The position numbers and the translations under genes were made by a program. Below the pieces are notes generated by a model. It ran no database searches. It worked only from the letters and a program-made list of their open reading frames with translations, and was not told the origin of the DNA. Positions 1-8,511 of a stretch of 18,476 bases of DNA are shown here, one piece after another (positions within the stretch are counted from its first letter, which is position 1; the number at the start of each line of letters is the position of its first letter). Where the stretch lies: positions 1 to 18,476 of the forward strand of contig CALFWP010000171.1 of assembly GCA_937927905.1 (NCBI GenBank), written 5' to 3'. Source of the DNA: an uncultured Neomegalonema sp. GTDB taxonomy: Bacteria; Pseudomonadota; Alphaproteobacteria; Rhodobacterales; Rhodobacteraceae.

Positions 1-2784
1 TGTGATGTCAATTTCCGGTGAGAAGAAAGACCCCGAAGCACTGCCTTTTGCCGCAAGTGCGCCAGAAATTTCTGTCCCCGTCAAAGCGCCAAGGCCATTC
101 AGATCGTTTGCATTAAAGTCAAAATCCAGGCCTAAAGTGCTGTTTACGGCATCGACGTTGCCATCTGCTTCAAATCTGATTGCGTTCAATGCCGCAGAAA
201 AATCTTTCAGGGTGGCGCGTTTTTTCTGCGGATTGAAGGTTCCTGATCCGGTGACATGTGGGTTGGTGCCGATAAGAGTATCAAGACCGGCATCGCCCGT
301 GACCGGGTTGCTCGCAGACATATCAATGACAAACGGCACATCCCCCTCGGCACCGGCCGGTTCCGTTGCCAGATCAAGGTCCATGGCATCAACGGAATAT
401 CCGTAGACTCTCAGATCCCGGATATCCGCGCGGGTTGATATGAGCGGTGATGTGAATGGACCCGTTGCCCGTCCTTCAGCGTCGATCAGTCCGCTTATTC
501 CAAGGTCCGCGGCAGCGCCAAGTGTTGTGAGGTCGCGGGATTTCAGCGTATAGGCAGCATCCAATGTCCTTTTGCGCGGGTGCACGTCACCTGTAAGCGT
601 GAAATCGCCTGCGGCGATTGCCGCAGCAGAATCCGACAGTGTCACCAAAGTGGTCGCGGTATCGTAAAGACCGGCCGCCTTGATGCTTGCCGTGTCACCG
701 ACGAGAATACCCAGTGTCTCGTCGGGGGCTTGAAAGCCCTCCATCTTCGCTGTCATGGAAAATGGTACGCGCAAATCTTTGCGCATTTGCATGCTGGCGG
801 TCAAAGCGGCGCGCTTGGCACCGTAACCATTGTAATCCGCATCGGAGGCGACGGCATTCACATCAATTGCCGGTTCCGACAATGTGCCTCTCAATTCAGC
901 CGTACCTTCGGCCCCGTCAAGTTTTGCCGGGGCAATGACCTGGGCAATGCGCGTGGCGTCTTTCAAACGCCAGTCCAGGTTCAGATTAACGGTATCAGCG
1001 GGTATGGAAAATTGTCCTTTTGCATCGGCGCGCAGGATTGCGCTTTCGAAAAAACCGCGTTCGATAGCCACAACACCGGGATCGGATTCGACCAGCAAAG
1101 CCTCCAGGGTCGCGGTCTCGCCGGTAATCGCCGCGTAGTTTTCATTATCCGATGAAAGCTTGGACAATTGTGCATTCAGGAACAGCCGCTCCACGCTTTC
1201 GGCGGTCAGGTTTTTGATTTTCAGGGCCAGGTTTGCAATACCGTCGACGGGCAGGTCGGCTAAACGGGTAAAGGGTCCCAGCTGCTCTGCTGCCCCCGTA
1301 AATTCAGCATCAAGCGCGCCCCGCGTCATGTCATATTCGGCATGACCCTCAAGATCGATGGTTTCGGCTTCAATTTTAAGGGTTTCAAGTGCTACCCGGT
1401 TTTCCGCACCGTAAAACGCACCGTTACCGCTGAAGCCCGGAACCGGACCGAGGGCCTGTTGCATGGCACTGTCATTTATGGCCAGCTCTTTTGTGTCGGC
1501 GATGAACGAAAATCGTTGAATGTCAGGATTGTCCCCTGTCTGCGGCTGTGATCTGATCCGGAAATCCACAGCGCCGACCGTGCCGAAATCCGCTGCGAGG
1601 TCACGGATCACCGCATCAACATCGATTTCCGGTGCGTTCAGTGCCCCTTTTGCCGTGGCATTACCGTTAAGTGCCCCAAGGCGTGCCGGTGCAATAATGG
1701 CATTGAGTGCGTCGATCTTTTGGGCGGACCAGTTGAAATCAAGATCGATAGAATTCGCCTCAGGATTTACCGACCCCTTGCCGTCAAAGCCGAAGGCTTC
1801 GCTGTCAATCGTGAATGTATTCAGCAGATATCCGCCGTCCAGAGTCTGTTGGGCATCCAGCGTCAGGCGCGCGGCATCGCCGATCGCATTGCGCCAGCGT
1901 GCAGCGGTCTGATCGCCCGGGCTGACCTGACCGTCGAATGTAACGGCAATGTCATTCTGCCATTTTGCAATGCCCTCACCATCCGCAATGCCGATCTGTC
2001 CGATATCCGCATAAATCGTGAAGGGCAGAGCGTCGGGGTTGCCCGCCGCCGCCGCTGTGATCTCAAGCGCCTCGGTTTCCGGTAATCCGGAAAGCTCTGC
2101 CACAAGACCGCCCGGTGCTTCTGCGGCCTCCAGTGAAAAGGAAATATCGGTATCACTGAAATCAATCCGCGTACCGAGATTGATGGTGTCACCGGGTCGG
2201 TCAATGCGCTTAACACCCAGCGATGCCTCCTGAATGTCACCCTGATCGAAAAACCGCCCCTCAATCCGGGCTTCGATATTCTGGGGCAGAAGTCCGCCTT
2301 CAATCACCATGCGTTTGATCAGAAGAGTTTCAATAGCCATGGTGACCGGAGGGCGGGGCCAGGCAAAAGCAATCTGGGCCTCGTCAGCTGGGGGATCACC
2401 ACGCCCGATCGGGGCGCGCAGGACATTGATTTCGTCTGCTGACAGGGTTTCGAAGACAAAACGCCCGCGTAACAGAGAGGTCGGATTCCAATCCACAAGT
2501 AATCCGCGCGCATCGAGCCAGACACCGTCCGAGTCACGGACTTTCAGAGTTGAGATCAGCGCAAAACCCTCTTCGGGTTTTGTTACTTTGCCCAGTTCAA
2601 TTTCAAATTCGCCTGGTGCGTTAATCTGGCGAACGGCGAATTGCAGCAGATCGTTCCAGGCCTTTTCTGAATCAAGAAATGCATGGGCAGGCGTGGAGAG
2701 GCTGTTTAATCCCAGAGCAATGCCGACGGCCAATGCTGTTTTTTTGCACCAAGTTTTGCAGAAACGGGCGATAAAACCTGTCAT
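1..2784 (-). CDS. tamB: TamB, translocation and assembly module inner-membrane component (partial, C terminus beyond window)
   Basis: The frame is open without a stop from the ATG at 2784 to the left edge, giving the first 928 residues; the conserved C-terminal DUF490/TamB domain would lie outside. TamB partners the outer-membrane protein TamA and spans the periplasm as a long beta-rich groove; the family is linked to outer-membrane protein insertion and lipid transport. The N terminus has a basic start (RFCKTWCKK), a hydrophobic segment at about residues 16-30 and then TPAHA-FLD, which could be a signal peptidase site after residue 36; E. coli TamB keeps its N-terminal anchor. The rest is long, low in cysteine and rich in alternating hydrophobic strands, as in AsmA/TamB proteins. 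The start overlaps the tamA stop by one base (TGATG), so translation is probably coupled. The call rests on this linkage, length and fold type. Confidence 0.88.
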   Translation of the reverse strand, partial: MTGFIARFCKTWCKKTALAVGIALGLNSLSTPAHAFLDSEKAWNDLLQFAVRQINAPGEFEIELGKVTKPEEGFALISTLKVRDSDGVWLDARGLLVDWNPTSLLRGRFVFETLSADEINVLRAPIGRGDPPADEAQIAFAWPRPPVTMAIETLLIKRMVIEGGLLPQNIEARIEGRFFDQGDIQEASLGVKRIDRPGDTINLGTRIDFSDTDISFSLEAAEAPGGLVAELSGLPETEALEITAAAAGNPDALPFTIYADIGQIGIADGEGIAKWQNDIAVTFDGQVSPGDQTAARWRNAIGDAARLTLDAQQTLDGGYLLNTFTIDSEAFGFDGKGSVNPEANSIDLDFNWSAQKIDALNAIIAPARLGALNGNATAKGALNAPEIDVDAVIRDLAADFGTVGAVDFRIRSQPQTGDNPDIQRFSFIADTKELAINDSAMQQALGPVPGFSGNGAFYGAENRVALETLKIEAETIDLEGHAEYDMTRGALDAEFTGAAEQLGPFTRLADLPVDGIANLALKIKNLTAESVERLFLNAQLSKLSSDNENYAAITGETATLEALLVESDPGVVAIERGFFESAILRADAKGQFSIPADTVNLNLDWRLKDATRIAQVIAPAKLDGAEGTAELRGTLSEPAIDVNAVASDADYNGYGAKRAALTASMQMRKDLRVPFSMTAKMEGFQAPDETLGILVGDTASIKAAGLYDTATTLVTLSDSAAAIAAGDFTLTGDVHPRKRTLDAAYTLKSRDLTTLGAAADLGISGLIDAEGRATGPFTSPLISTRADIRDLRVYGYSVDAMDLDLATEPAGAEGDVPFVIDMSASNPVTGDAGLDTLIGTNPHVTGSGTFNPQKKRATLKDFSAALNAIRFEADGNVDAVNSTLGLDFDFNANDLNGLGALTGTEISGALAAKGSASGSFFSPEIDIT

Positions 2785-4871
2785 CAGAATGCCTGTCCGA
2801 TGCTGATGTAAAACTGAAATGAGCGGTCGCGGCTGCGCCTGTTCAGGGGAATTGCAACGTCAAGGCGGATCGGCCCGACCGGACTGAAGTACCGTAAGCC
2901 CAGACCGGCGCCATAACGGATCCGGTCATAGTCGCTGAAAAGTTCTTCACTGACGACACCGGCGTCAAAGAACGGGACCACTCCGAAGGCCCCGCGGCGC
3001 AGGCGCAGGTCGATACCGATTTCCGCTGCGGTTAATCCGCCCGTCGGGTCGTCATTACTGCCCAGCGGACCGACCGACTGGTTCTCGAAAGCACGTACGG
3101 ACCCGCCGCCGCCGGAGTAAAGCCGCCGGTTTGCAGGCACACGGTCTAAGCTCTCGGCAAAAACCGCCGCCGTCCTACCCCTGACAGCAAGAACATAATT
3201 TCTGTCGCGATCGAACGGAATATAGGTAGAACCGTTCAGATCGACGATGACAAATCCGGTTTCTTCTTCGTCAAACAATCCTGCCCAGGGTGCAATCAGA
3301 GCGGCGGCTCTGATCCCCTCGGTCGGGTCGAGCAGGTTATCAGAGTTATCATAGGTCAGTGTCACCGGAATTCCGACAAGATAACTGTCCAGGGTCTGAC
3401 CGTTCTGTTCGGTTTGCGAGGCCTCAAGTCCGAGACCGATGGACCCTTTGAGATGCTCACTGAATTTTTCTTTTAGGCCGATGGATGTCTCTAGACCGAT
3501 GATGTCAAAGGCGTCGGTTTCTTCGCGAAAGGCACTGAAACTGCCGATCAGATCCCGGTCTTTCTCGTCAAATCGTGGTTTGGTATAGGTCACGCCAGCG
3601 CTCTGGCTCTCCTGATCAACATCGGCCTCAAGCGTAAGCTGTTCATTCTGGCCGCGAAGGTTTCTGTGATCCCATTTCAGATTGATCCCGGCGCCATCGG
3701 TTGTTGAGAAACTGAGGCCGCCGCCGATCGTGCGGTGTTTGCTTTCCTCGGCTGTGATTGTCACCGGTGCCGTGAAGACTTCTCCTGCGGCAAGATCTGC
3801 GGGCGGGGTTGCCGGTATTTCAACCGTTACCGAGTCGAACAACCGTGTTCCGGACAAGGCGCGCTGCACATCGCGCAGTGTTGCGCGCGAAACCTGTTCC
3901 CCCTTTTTCCATGTGATGAAATCACGGATATAAGCCTCCTCGACATCGCGCAGGCCGCTGATTTGCGTTTCGCCGTAAATTGTCAGAGGGCCGGGATCGA
4001 GCTTTGTAATGATATCAAGGGTATCAAAGTCAAAGTTGGCCTCGGCTCTGCGTTCCCCTTTGCTGGCATAGGGGCGTCCTTCTTTGTTCAACGCGCCAAG
4101 AGCGGCCTGTTCCGCCTCCACGACAGCAAGTCCCTGTGCCGGACCACCCACATTTACCGCCGCCGCTTCGCGCACCTGCTCTTCGATGCCGGGATCAACT
4201 TCTGTTGCGATGTCCACCTGTTGCCGTGCGAGGGAATAACGGGGACCTTTTCGCACAAAGATATTCACGACCGGTGTTGAAACAGGGTCCGCGATATCGG
4301 CAAAGATCGGGGCGGATTGTTCATTGTTATCAGCAGTGTTTCCGAACGTGTTCAACCGGTCCTGTTCTTTTGTGAGTTCCTCGTTGCGTGGGTTGGTCTT
4401 TTTATCATTATCGACTGTGATAACAGCCGTTCCTTCGTAATAACCTTCTGATTTCAGGGCCCGTTCCACCAGAGCAATATCAGAGGATGCACGGCGTTTG
4501 AGCAGCGCAACGGAGGGCGGAGGATTGTCCTGGAGTTTAAATACCCGCGCTTGTGTTTTGACAATCTCAAGCATACGCGCGTTTTCAACGGTCTCACCCG
4601 GTGTGTCGCCGATACCAAGGCCCCGGACCTCAATGGTGTAGTCTACACCGGCTTGAGCAGTCGGATCGCCCGAGAGTTCGGGGTTTTGTTCACTGAAAAG
4701 ACCATCAAAACCGGAATCGCCGGAAAGTGTGTTACATCCGCCGAGCACAAAGGCGAACAGCATACAGACCGGTCTTATTTTACCGTAAAGTTTTGTGCGG
4801 TTGCTTCGCTTGCGGACTTGTCTGATCGTCACGTTCCGATCCGCCTCACTCATTACTTTTGTACGCAACAT
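2784..4871 (-). CDS. tamA: TamA, Omp85-family outer-membrane translocation/assembly protein
   Basis: TamA is an Omp85 outer-membrane protein working with TamB. The start at 4871 is chosen because GAGG lies 6 bases upstream; the frame stays open to 4985 but that extension looks non-coding, and ATGs at 4853 and 4763 are alternatives without a clear ribosome site. From 4871 it has 695 residues. A hydrophobic stretch ends in LGGC at about residues 43-46, resembling a lipobox. Three POTRA-like regions follow at about residues 75-155, 200-295 and 296-353, with a polar low-complexity linker after the first. A beta-barrel runs from about residue 375 to the end and closes with an aromatic residue (ISIGQAF), typical of outer-membrane barrels. 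The conserved loop-6 motif VRG(F/Y) reads VRAF here (residues 592-595). tamB follows immediately. Family assignment is secure; lipidation is inference. Confidence 0.92.
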   Translation of the reverse strand: MLRTKVMSEADRNVTIRQVRKRSNRTKLYGKIRPVCMLFAFVLGGCNTLSGDSGFDGLFSEQNPELSGDPTAQAGVDYTIEVRGLGIGDTPGETVENARMLEIVKTQARVFKLQDNPPPSVALLKRRASSDIALVERALKSEGYYEGTAVITVDNDKKTNPRNEELTKEQDRLNTFGNTADNNEQSAPIFADIADPVSTPVVNIFVRKGPRYSLARQQVDIATEVDPGIEEQVREAAAVNVGGPAQGLAVVEAEQAALGALNKEGRPYASKGERRAEANFDFDTLDIITKLDPGPLTIYGETQISGLRDVEEAYIRDFITWKKGEQVSRATLRDVQRALSGTRLFDSVTVEIPATPPADLAAGEVFTAPVTITAEESKHRTIGGGLSFSTTDGAGINLKWDHRNLRGQNEQLTLEADVDQESQSAGVTYTKPRFDEKDRDLIGSFSAFREETDAFDIIGLETSIGLKEKFSEHLKGSIGLGLEASQTEQNGQTLDSYLVGIPVTLTYDNSDNLLDPTEGIRAAALIAPWAGLFDEEETGFVIVDLNGSTYIPFDRDRNYVLAVRGRTAAVFAESLDRVPANRRLYSGGGGSVRAFENQSVGPLGSNDDPTGGLTAAEIGIDLRLRRGAFGVVPFFDAGVVSEELFSDYDRIRYGAGLGLRYFSPVGPIRLDVAIPLNRRSRDRSFQFYISIGQAF

Positions 4872-4914
4872 TAACGCCCTCAAACAGTGAGGCCAAACGA
4901 ATAACAGTAATGGT

Positions 4915-4954
4915 ATGCGCTTTGCACTGGATATAGCGCATCCATGTCCGGACA
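4915..4954. promoter_or_regulatory. Inverted repeats in the tamA leader
   Basis: The 166-base gap between the zapA stop and the tamA start holds a perfect 7-base inverted repeat, ATGCGCT at 4915-4921 and AGCGCAT at 4935-4941 with a 13-base loop, and next to it a perfect 10-base palindrome TGTCCGGACA at 4945-4954. They could be an operator or an RNA hairpin in the leader of tamA. I see no convincing sigma-70 promoter in the gap, and no T-run follows the hairpin on either strand, so a terminator is unlikely. Confidence 0.3.
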
Positions 4955-5037
4955 ACGTTCGGGATAATTTACTAACATTCAACAAATAAGCGAGGCTGCG
5001 TATACAATGTTACGCCTCTCAATGTCTTCGGGTTCTG

Positions 5038-5406
5038 TCAGACCGAGTTTTCGAGGATGCCGGTGACCGCTTCGATTTCGGCTGCGGCTTTATCGAGCAT
5101 TTCGGATACTACCTGTTCCATTTCCGCTATGCGCTCGTCCGGTGCGCCGCCTACGCCTGCATTTTTCAGGCTGGATAACTCTTCAGTGAGTTCAGCGGTT
5201 TTCAGCTCGGCTTCTTTAAGTTCATCCGCCAGCAGAAGGGAAGCCATGACGAGTGTTTGTGCCTCCGCCGCCGGAGTGGACCCTTTTCCGACTGACTCTG
5301 CATGAGCATTGATGCGGCGTGACAGAGCGATGACATGTTCTTCTTCACCCGGCCCGCAGCTCAGCCGGTACGAGCGTCCGTTAATCTCAACATTAACCTG
5401 CGGCAT
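5038..5406 (-). CDS. zapA: Cell division protein ZapA
   Basis: ZapA is a small cytoplasmic protein that binds and bundles FtsZ filaments at the division ring. The 122-residue protein starts MPQVNVEINGRSYRLSCGPG, the characteristic N-terminal beta-strand region of ZapA. A basic helix (ALSRRINAHAES) follows, then a long helical, coiled-coil-like region of Glu, Leu and Ala to the end (about residues 55-120), which forms the tetramerisation coil in this family. The start at 5406 has GGAGG about 6 bases upstream; an in-frame ATG at 5442 lies inside the upstream gene and would add 12 non-conserved residues. The first bases overlap the end of the DUF4164-like gene by 14 bases, so the two are co-translated, a common arrangement in alphaproteobacteria. 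Confidence 0.85.
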   Translation of the reverse strand: MPQVNVEINGRSYRLSCGPGEEEHVIALSRRINAHAESVGKGSTPAAEAQTLVMASLLLADELKEAELKTAELTEELSSLKNAGVGGAPDERIAEMEQVVSEMLDKAAAEIEAVTGILENSV

Positions 5407-5590
5407 TCTTGCCTCCGTCGCCAAGAACCCGTTGAAGCGCATTTATTGCCTGGTCAATGCGGGTAACCGCAGTTGTTCTTTCGGTTTCGGAGAGTGGTTG
5501 TGTGTTCTTCACTCTATCTGCTGAAGCCTTCAATGACGCGAGAGCGGCATTGAATCGCTCGACCGAGATTTCAAGGTTGCTGGCAGGCAT
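5393..5590 (-). CDS. Small DUF4164-like coiled-coil protein next to zapA
   Basis: A 65-residue cytoplasmic protein, starting MPASNLEISVERFNAALASL and rich in Ala, Leu, Arg and Glu in a heptad-like pattern, so predicted to be one or two long helices or a short coiled coil. Small proteins of this kind (DUF4164 in memory) often precede zapA in alphaproteobacteria; their role is not known to me, though the linkage suggests cell division. I chose the ATG at 5590 because GGAG lies 8 bases upstream. An in-frame ATG at 5641 would add 17 residues rich in Gly and Arg but has no ribosome site. Its end overlaps zapA by 14 bases in another frame. Confidence 0.6.
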   Translation of the reverse strand: MPASNLEISVERFNAALASLKASADRVKNTQPLSETERTTAVTRIDQAINALQRVLGDGGKNAAG

Positions 5591-5655
5591 TGCTCGCTCT
5601 CCGCGTTCGACTCGTCCCGTTCTCGGCGTACCTTTATTCATAGAACATACGCCAC

Positions 5656-5684
5656 AACAACGGCTTTCATTTAAATCCGTTGTT
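5656..5684. promoter_or_regulatory. 8-base inverted repeat between the zapA operon and gap
   Basis: AACAACGG at 5656-5663 and CCGTTGTT at 5677-5684 are exact reverse complements separated by 13 AT-rich bases. They lie in the divergent intergenic region upstream of gap, and a TATACA at 5691-5696 could be a -10 element, with no good -35. A dimeric regulator site controlling gap, the zapA operon or both is possible. No T-run follows, so it is not a standard terminator. No regulator is recognised from the motif. Confidence 0.35.
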
Positions 5685-5806
5685 TACCATTATACAGTTC
5701 ATTCACGAAGCAAAGAGAAAACAACAGGCCCTTTGCAGGCCTTCATTCTCGTGCTATCGCCGACATATCCGGGCGGTGCCCGCAATTTTTCTTTCAGGAG
5801 ACGGTA

Positions 5807-6814
5807 ATGACAGTGCGTGTGGCTATCAACGGTTTTGGACGGATTGGCCGGAATGTTCTTCGCGCGATATATGAAAGCGGACGTACGGATATCGAAGTTG
5901 TCGGTATTAATGACCTTGGCCCTGTAGACACGAATGCACATCTGCTTCGCTACGATTCGGTGCACGGCAAGTTTCCGGGCACTGTTAAAGTAGACGGCGA
6001 CTCGATCAATCTGGGCCGTAATGCAATCAAAGTTACAGCCATCCGCAATCCTGAAGAGCTGCCCTGGAAAGACCTCGGCGTTGATATTGCTATGGAGTGT
6101 ACCGGTATTTTCACTGATGCGGAAAAAGCCGCCATGCATCTGAAAGCGGGTGCAAAGCGTGTGCTGGTTTCCGCACCGGCAAGCGGTGCATCAAAAACAA
6201 TCGTTTACGGCGTCAATCACGAAACTCTCGCCAGTGAGGATCTGATTGTTTCGAATGCATCCTGTACCACAAACTGCCTGGCGCCTGTGGCGAAAGTGCT
6301 TAACGATACTGTGGGTATCGAAAGCGGCTTCATGACTACGATCCACGCGTATACCGGTGATCAGCCGACATTGGATACGATGCACAAAGACCTTTATCGC
6401 GGACGTGCCGCTGCCGTGTCTATGATCCCGACATCGACCGGTGCCGCAAAAGCCGTTGGTCTGGTTCTACCTGAACTGGACGGCAAGCTTGACGGAACTG
6501 CGATTCGCGTGCCGACCCCGAATGTGTCCGTTGTCGATCTGAAAATTATCGCGTCCCGTGACACCACAGTGGAAGAAATCAACAATGCAATGATTGCCGC
6601 CTCTAACGGCGCCATGAAAGGTGTTTTGCAGGTCAGTGATGAACCGTTGGTCAGCATCGATTTCAACCACGATCCGCATTCCTCGTCGTTTGCCCTGCCT
6701 CAAACAAAAGTGATGGACGGGCGTCTGGTGCGTATTCTGTCCTGGTATGATAACGAGTGGGGCTTCTCCAACCGTATGAGCGATACCGCAGTTGCTATGG
6801 GTAAATTGTCGTAA
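5807..6814 (+). CDS. gap: Type I glyceraldehyde-3-phosphate dehydrogenase
   Basis: Cytoplasmic GAPDH, interconverting glyceraldehyde 3-phosphate and 1,3-bisphosphoglycerate with NAD. The 335 residues match the family length. An N-terminal Rossmann fold begins with INGFGRIGR; Asp36 in GINDLG sits where NAD-specific enzymes hold the adenosine ribose. The catalytic site is [10 protein letters not shown] with nucleophile Cys153, and His180 in TIHAYTGDQ is its base partner. STGAAKAVG and the C-terminal [12 protein letters not shown] are also conserved. The start has GGAG 6 bases upstream. It heads a same-strand series with pgk and an aldolase-family gene, so glycolytic or gluconeogenic flow through this step is co-expressed. 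Many alphaproteobacteria have more than one GAPDH; whether this is the main one cannot be told here. Confidence 0.97.
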   Translation: MTVRVAINGFGRIGRNVLRAIYESGRTDIEVVGINDLGPVDTNAHLLRYDSVHGKFPGTVKVDGDSINLGRNAIKVTAIRNPEELPWKDLGVDIAMECTGIFTDAEKAAMHLKAGAKRVLVSAPASGASKTIVYGVNHETLASEDLIVSNASCTTNCLAPVAKVLNDTVGIESGFMTTIHAYTGDQPTLDTMHKDLYRGRAAAVSMIPTSTGAAKAVGLVLPELDGKLDGTAIRVPTPNVSVVDLKIIASRDTTVEEINNAMIAASNGAMKGVLQVSDEPLVSIDFNHDPHSSSFALPQTKVMDGRLVRILSWYDNEWGFSNRMSDTAVAMGKLS

Positions 6815-6906
6815 ATTTGCCTGAATAGACTTAATATATGTCTCCTGACCGTCCTGTCTGCCGGATGGGGCGGTAATTGAACTGCGGATACGGGAGCGCA
6901 CGGCAT

Positions 6907-7200
6907 ATGTTGAATAAATCCGCCCGGATCGCTGTGACTGTCTGTACTTGTCTTCTGGTATCCTCCGCTGCGGCGGCACAATCATGCGTCAAACCGGTCC
7001 CCCCGCAGGTTCCGGACAAAAGTACCCTTGATGCCGCCACACGGAATGCTGTGACAGCACAAATTGATGCCTACATTGCCGCGACAAACCGGTATCTGAC
7101 ATGTCTTGAGGCATCAGATGCGCAGGCGCGGGCCGAGGCGGAGCGCATCATACAAAACTGGCAGGCACCGGTTACGGATATCGAGGTTGTAACGGATTGA
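6907..7200 (+). CDS. Small exported protein of unknown function between gap and pgk
   Basis: Unrecognised. A 97-residue protein with a clear Sec signal peptide: basic start (MLNKSAR), hydrophobic core and SSAAAAQ before a likely cleavage site at about residue 24. The mature part of about 73 residues has two cysteines (SCVKP and YLTCLEA) about 40 residues apart that could form a disulphide in the periplasm. The segment after the first cysteine is proline-rich (KPVPPQVPDK) and the rest is helical (TAQIDAYIAATNRY). GGGAG lies 10 bases before the ATG. It sits 92 bases after gap and 81 before pgk on the same strand, so it is probably transcribed with them. The conserved-looking helix suggests a small periplasmic adaptor or envelope protein, but this is a guess. 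Confidence 0.65.
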   Translation: MLNKSARIAVTVCTCLLVSSAAAAQSCVKPVPPQVPDKSTLDAATRNAVTAQIDAYIAATNRYLTCLEASDAQARAEAERIIQNWQAPVTDIEVVTD

Positions 7201-7281
7201 GCAGCCCGTCCCTTGGCAGCCAGGGTCTGATCCGTTAAGGCAGGTGCATCTCCTGAATACAACTTATTGAGCGGAATCCCG

Positions 7282-8472
7282 ATGACTCACCGTAGCCTTG
7301 CCGATATTGACCTGTCCGGAAAAAATACCCTGATCCGTGTTGACCTGAACGTGCCGGTTGACGGGAGCCGCGTCACGGATGATACGCGCATCAGGCGCAT
7401 CCTGCCCACGGTCGAGGCTGTTATTGCCGGCGGCGGCAAGCCGGTTCTGCTCGCGCATTTCGGTCGCCCGAAAGGTCAGCGCGTGGCCGACATGTCACTT
7501 TCGGTGGTTGTCGATGCTCTTGCCGCAGCATCAGGACGCACTGTCCGCTTTGCAGAGGATTGCATCGGTGAAGCGGTGGCAGCGGCGGTTGCCGCACTGG
7601 GTCAGGGTGAAATTCTGTTGCTTGAAAACACCCGCTACCATGCGGGCGAGGAAAAGAACGATCCGGAATTTGCAGGGACACTGGCCGCGAACGGGGATGT
7701 GTTCGTCAGTGATGCCTTTTCCGCTGCGCACCGCGCCCATGCTTCTACTGTCGGGCTGGCGGATCATCTGCCGACTGTTGCGGGACTTGGCATGGATGCG
7801 GAGCTGACTGCGCTCGGCAAGGCGCTCTCTGCTCCGGAGCGTCCGGTGGTTGCTGTGGTCGGTGGGGCAAAAGTGTCCACAAAGCTCGATTTGATCGGCA
7901 ATCTTCTGGAAAAGGTCGATGCGGTCGTGATCGGTGGCGGTATGGCCAATACTTTTCTGGCTGCACAGGGTCATGCCGTCGGTACGTCGCTATGCGAGCA
8001 TGATATGCTCGACACCGCGCGGGATATCATGACCCGTGCCAAGGCCGCCAACTGTGATATTATCTTGCCTACGGATGTTGTGGTCGCGGAAACCTTTGCC
8101 GCAAATGCCCCGAACAGAACCGTACCTGCAACAGCCTGTCCCGATGACATGATGATCCTGGATGCGGGACCGAAAAGTGTGGCGGCAATTATCCGGTGCT
8201 TTGAAGCCTCGAAAACTCTGGTCTGGAACGGACCGCTCGGCGCATTTGAAATCGAGCCGTTCGATGGGGCAACGAATGCGGCGGCGGCGGCGGCGGCGGG
8301 TCTGACCGCCTCAGGTGCCCTGTTGTCGGTTGCAGGAGGGGGTGATACGGTTGCGGCGTTGAATGCATCCGGTTCCGGAGATAAATTCAGCTATGTTTCT
8401 ACGGCAGGCGGTGCTTTCCTCGAATGGCTGGAGGGTAAGGCCCTGCCCGGTGTTGCCGTACTGGAGGCATAA
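7282..8472 (+). CDS. pgk: Phosphoglycerate kinase
   Basis: Cytoplasmic enzyme interconverting 1,3-bisphosphoglycerate plus ADP and 3-phosphoglycerate plus ATP, the step after gap. At 396 residues it has the usual length. N-domain substrate residues are in [10 protein letters not shown] (Asp21, Asn23), TDDTRIRR (Arg36) and HFGRPKG (His59, Arg62). The hinge and C-domain nucleotide motifs are visible as [24 protein letters not shown] and the near-terminal [13 protein letters not shown]. The ATG at 7282 is chosen because it begins the family-like [10 protein letters not shown] and has a GGA just upstream; an in-frame TTG at 7267 adds five residues. A run of seven alanines interrupts the C-domain helix after WNGPLGAFE. 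Confidence 0.96.
   Translation: MTHRSLADIDLSGKNTLIRVDLNVPVDGSRVTDDTRIRRILPTVEAVIAGGGKPVLLAHFGRPKGQRVADMSLSVVVDALAAASGRTVRFAEDCIGEAVAAAVAALGQGEILLLENTRYHAGEEKNDPEFAGTLAANGDVFVSDAFSAAHRAHASTVGLADHLPTVAGLGMDAELTALGKALSAPERPVVAVVGGAKVSTKLDLIGNLLEKVDAVVIGGGMANTFLAAQGHAVGTSLCEHDMLDTARDIMTRAKAANCDIILPTDVVVAETFAANAPNRTVPATACPDDMMILDAGPKSVAAIIRCFEASKTLVWNGPLGAFEIEPFDGATNAAAAAAAGLTASGALLSVAGGGDTVAALNASGSGDKFSYVSTAGGAFLEWLEGKALPGVAVLEA
8278..8298 (+). repeat. (GCG)7 trinucleotide run inside pgk
   Basis: Seven perfect GCG codons in a row encode seven alanines ([13 protein letters not shown]) on the surface helix of the PGK C-domain, where related enzymes have a mixed Ala-rich segment. The repeat length is a multiple of three, so slippage would change the alanine number but not the frame. 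Confidence 0.9.
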
Positions 8473-8511
8473 TCACCGGCATCTTTTGCGGATGTTTGAG
8501 GAGAGCCTTTT

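Noticed and set aside
580..1155. Long plus-strand open frame (191 codons) opposite tamB
   Set aside because: It is the exact codon-aligned antisense of the tamB frame, rich in Arg, Cys and Gly, has no ribosome site and matches no family; an artefact of codon use.
3735..4280. Plus-strand open frame of 181 codons opposite tamA
   Set aside because: Cys- and Arg-rich translation with no recognisable domain, entirely inside a well-supported gene on the other strand.
4872..5037. 6S RNA gene, which often follows zapA in proteobacteria
   Set aside because: I looked for closing stems and the large central bubble expected for a 160-180 base 6S RNA and found only a short 7-base hairpin; the gap is also used by the tamA leader.
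6848..6874. Rho-independent terminator after gap
   Set aside because: ACCGTCC and GGGCGGT can pair with a 13-base loop (one wobble), but AATTGAACT follows instead of a T-run, so support is too weak.
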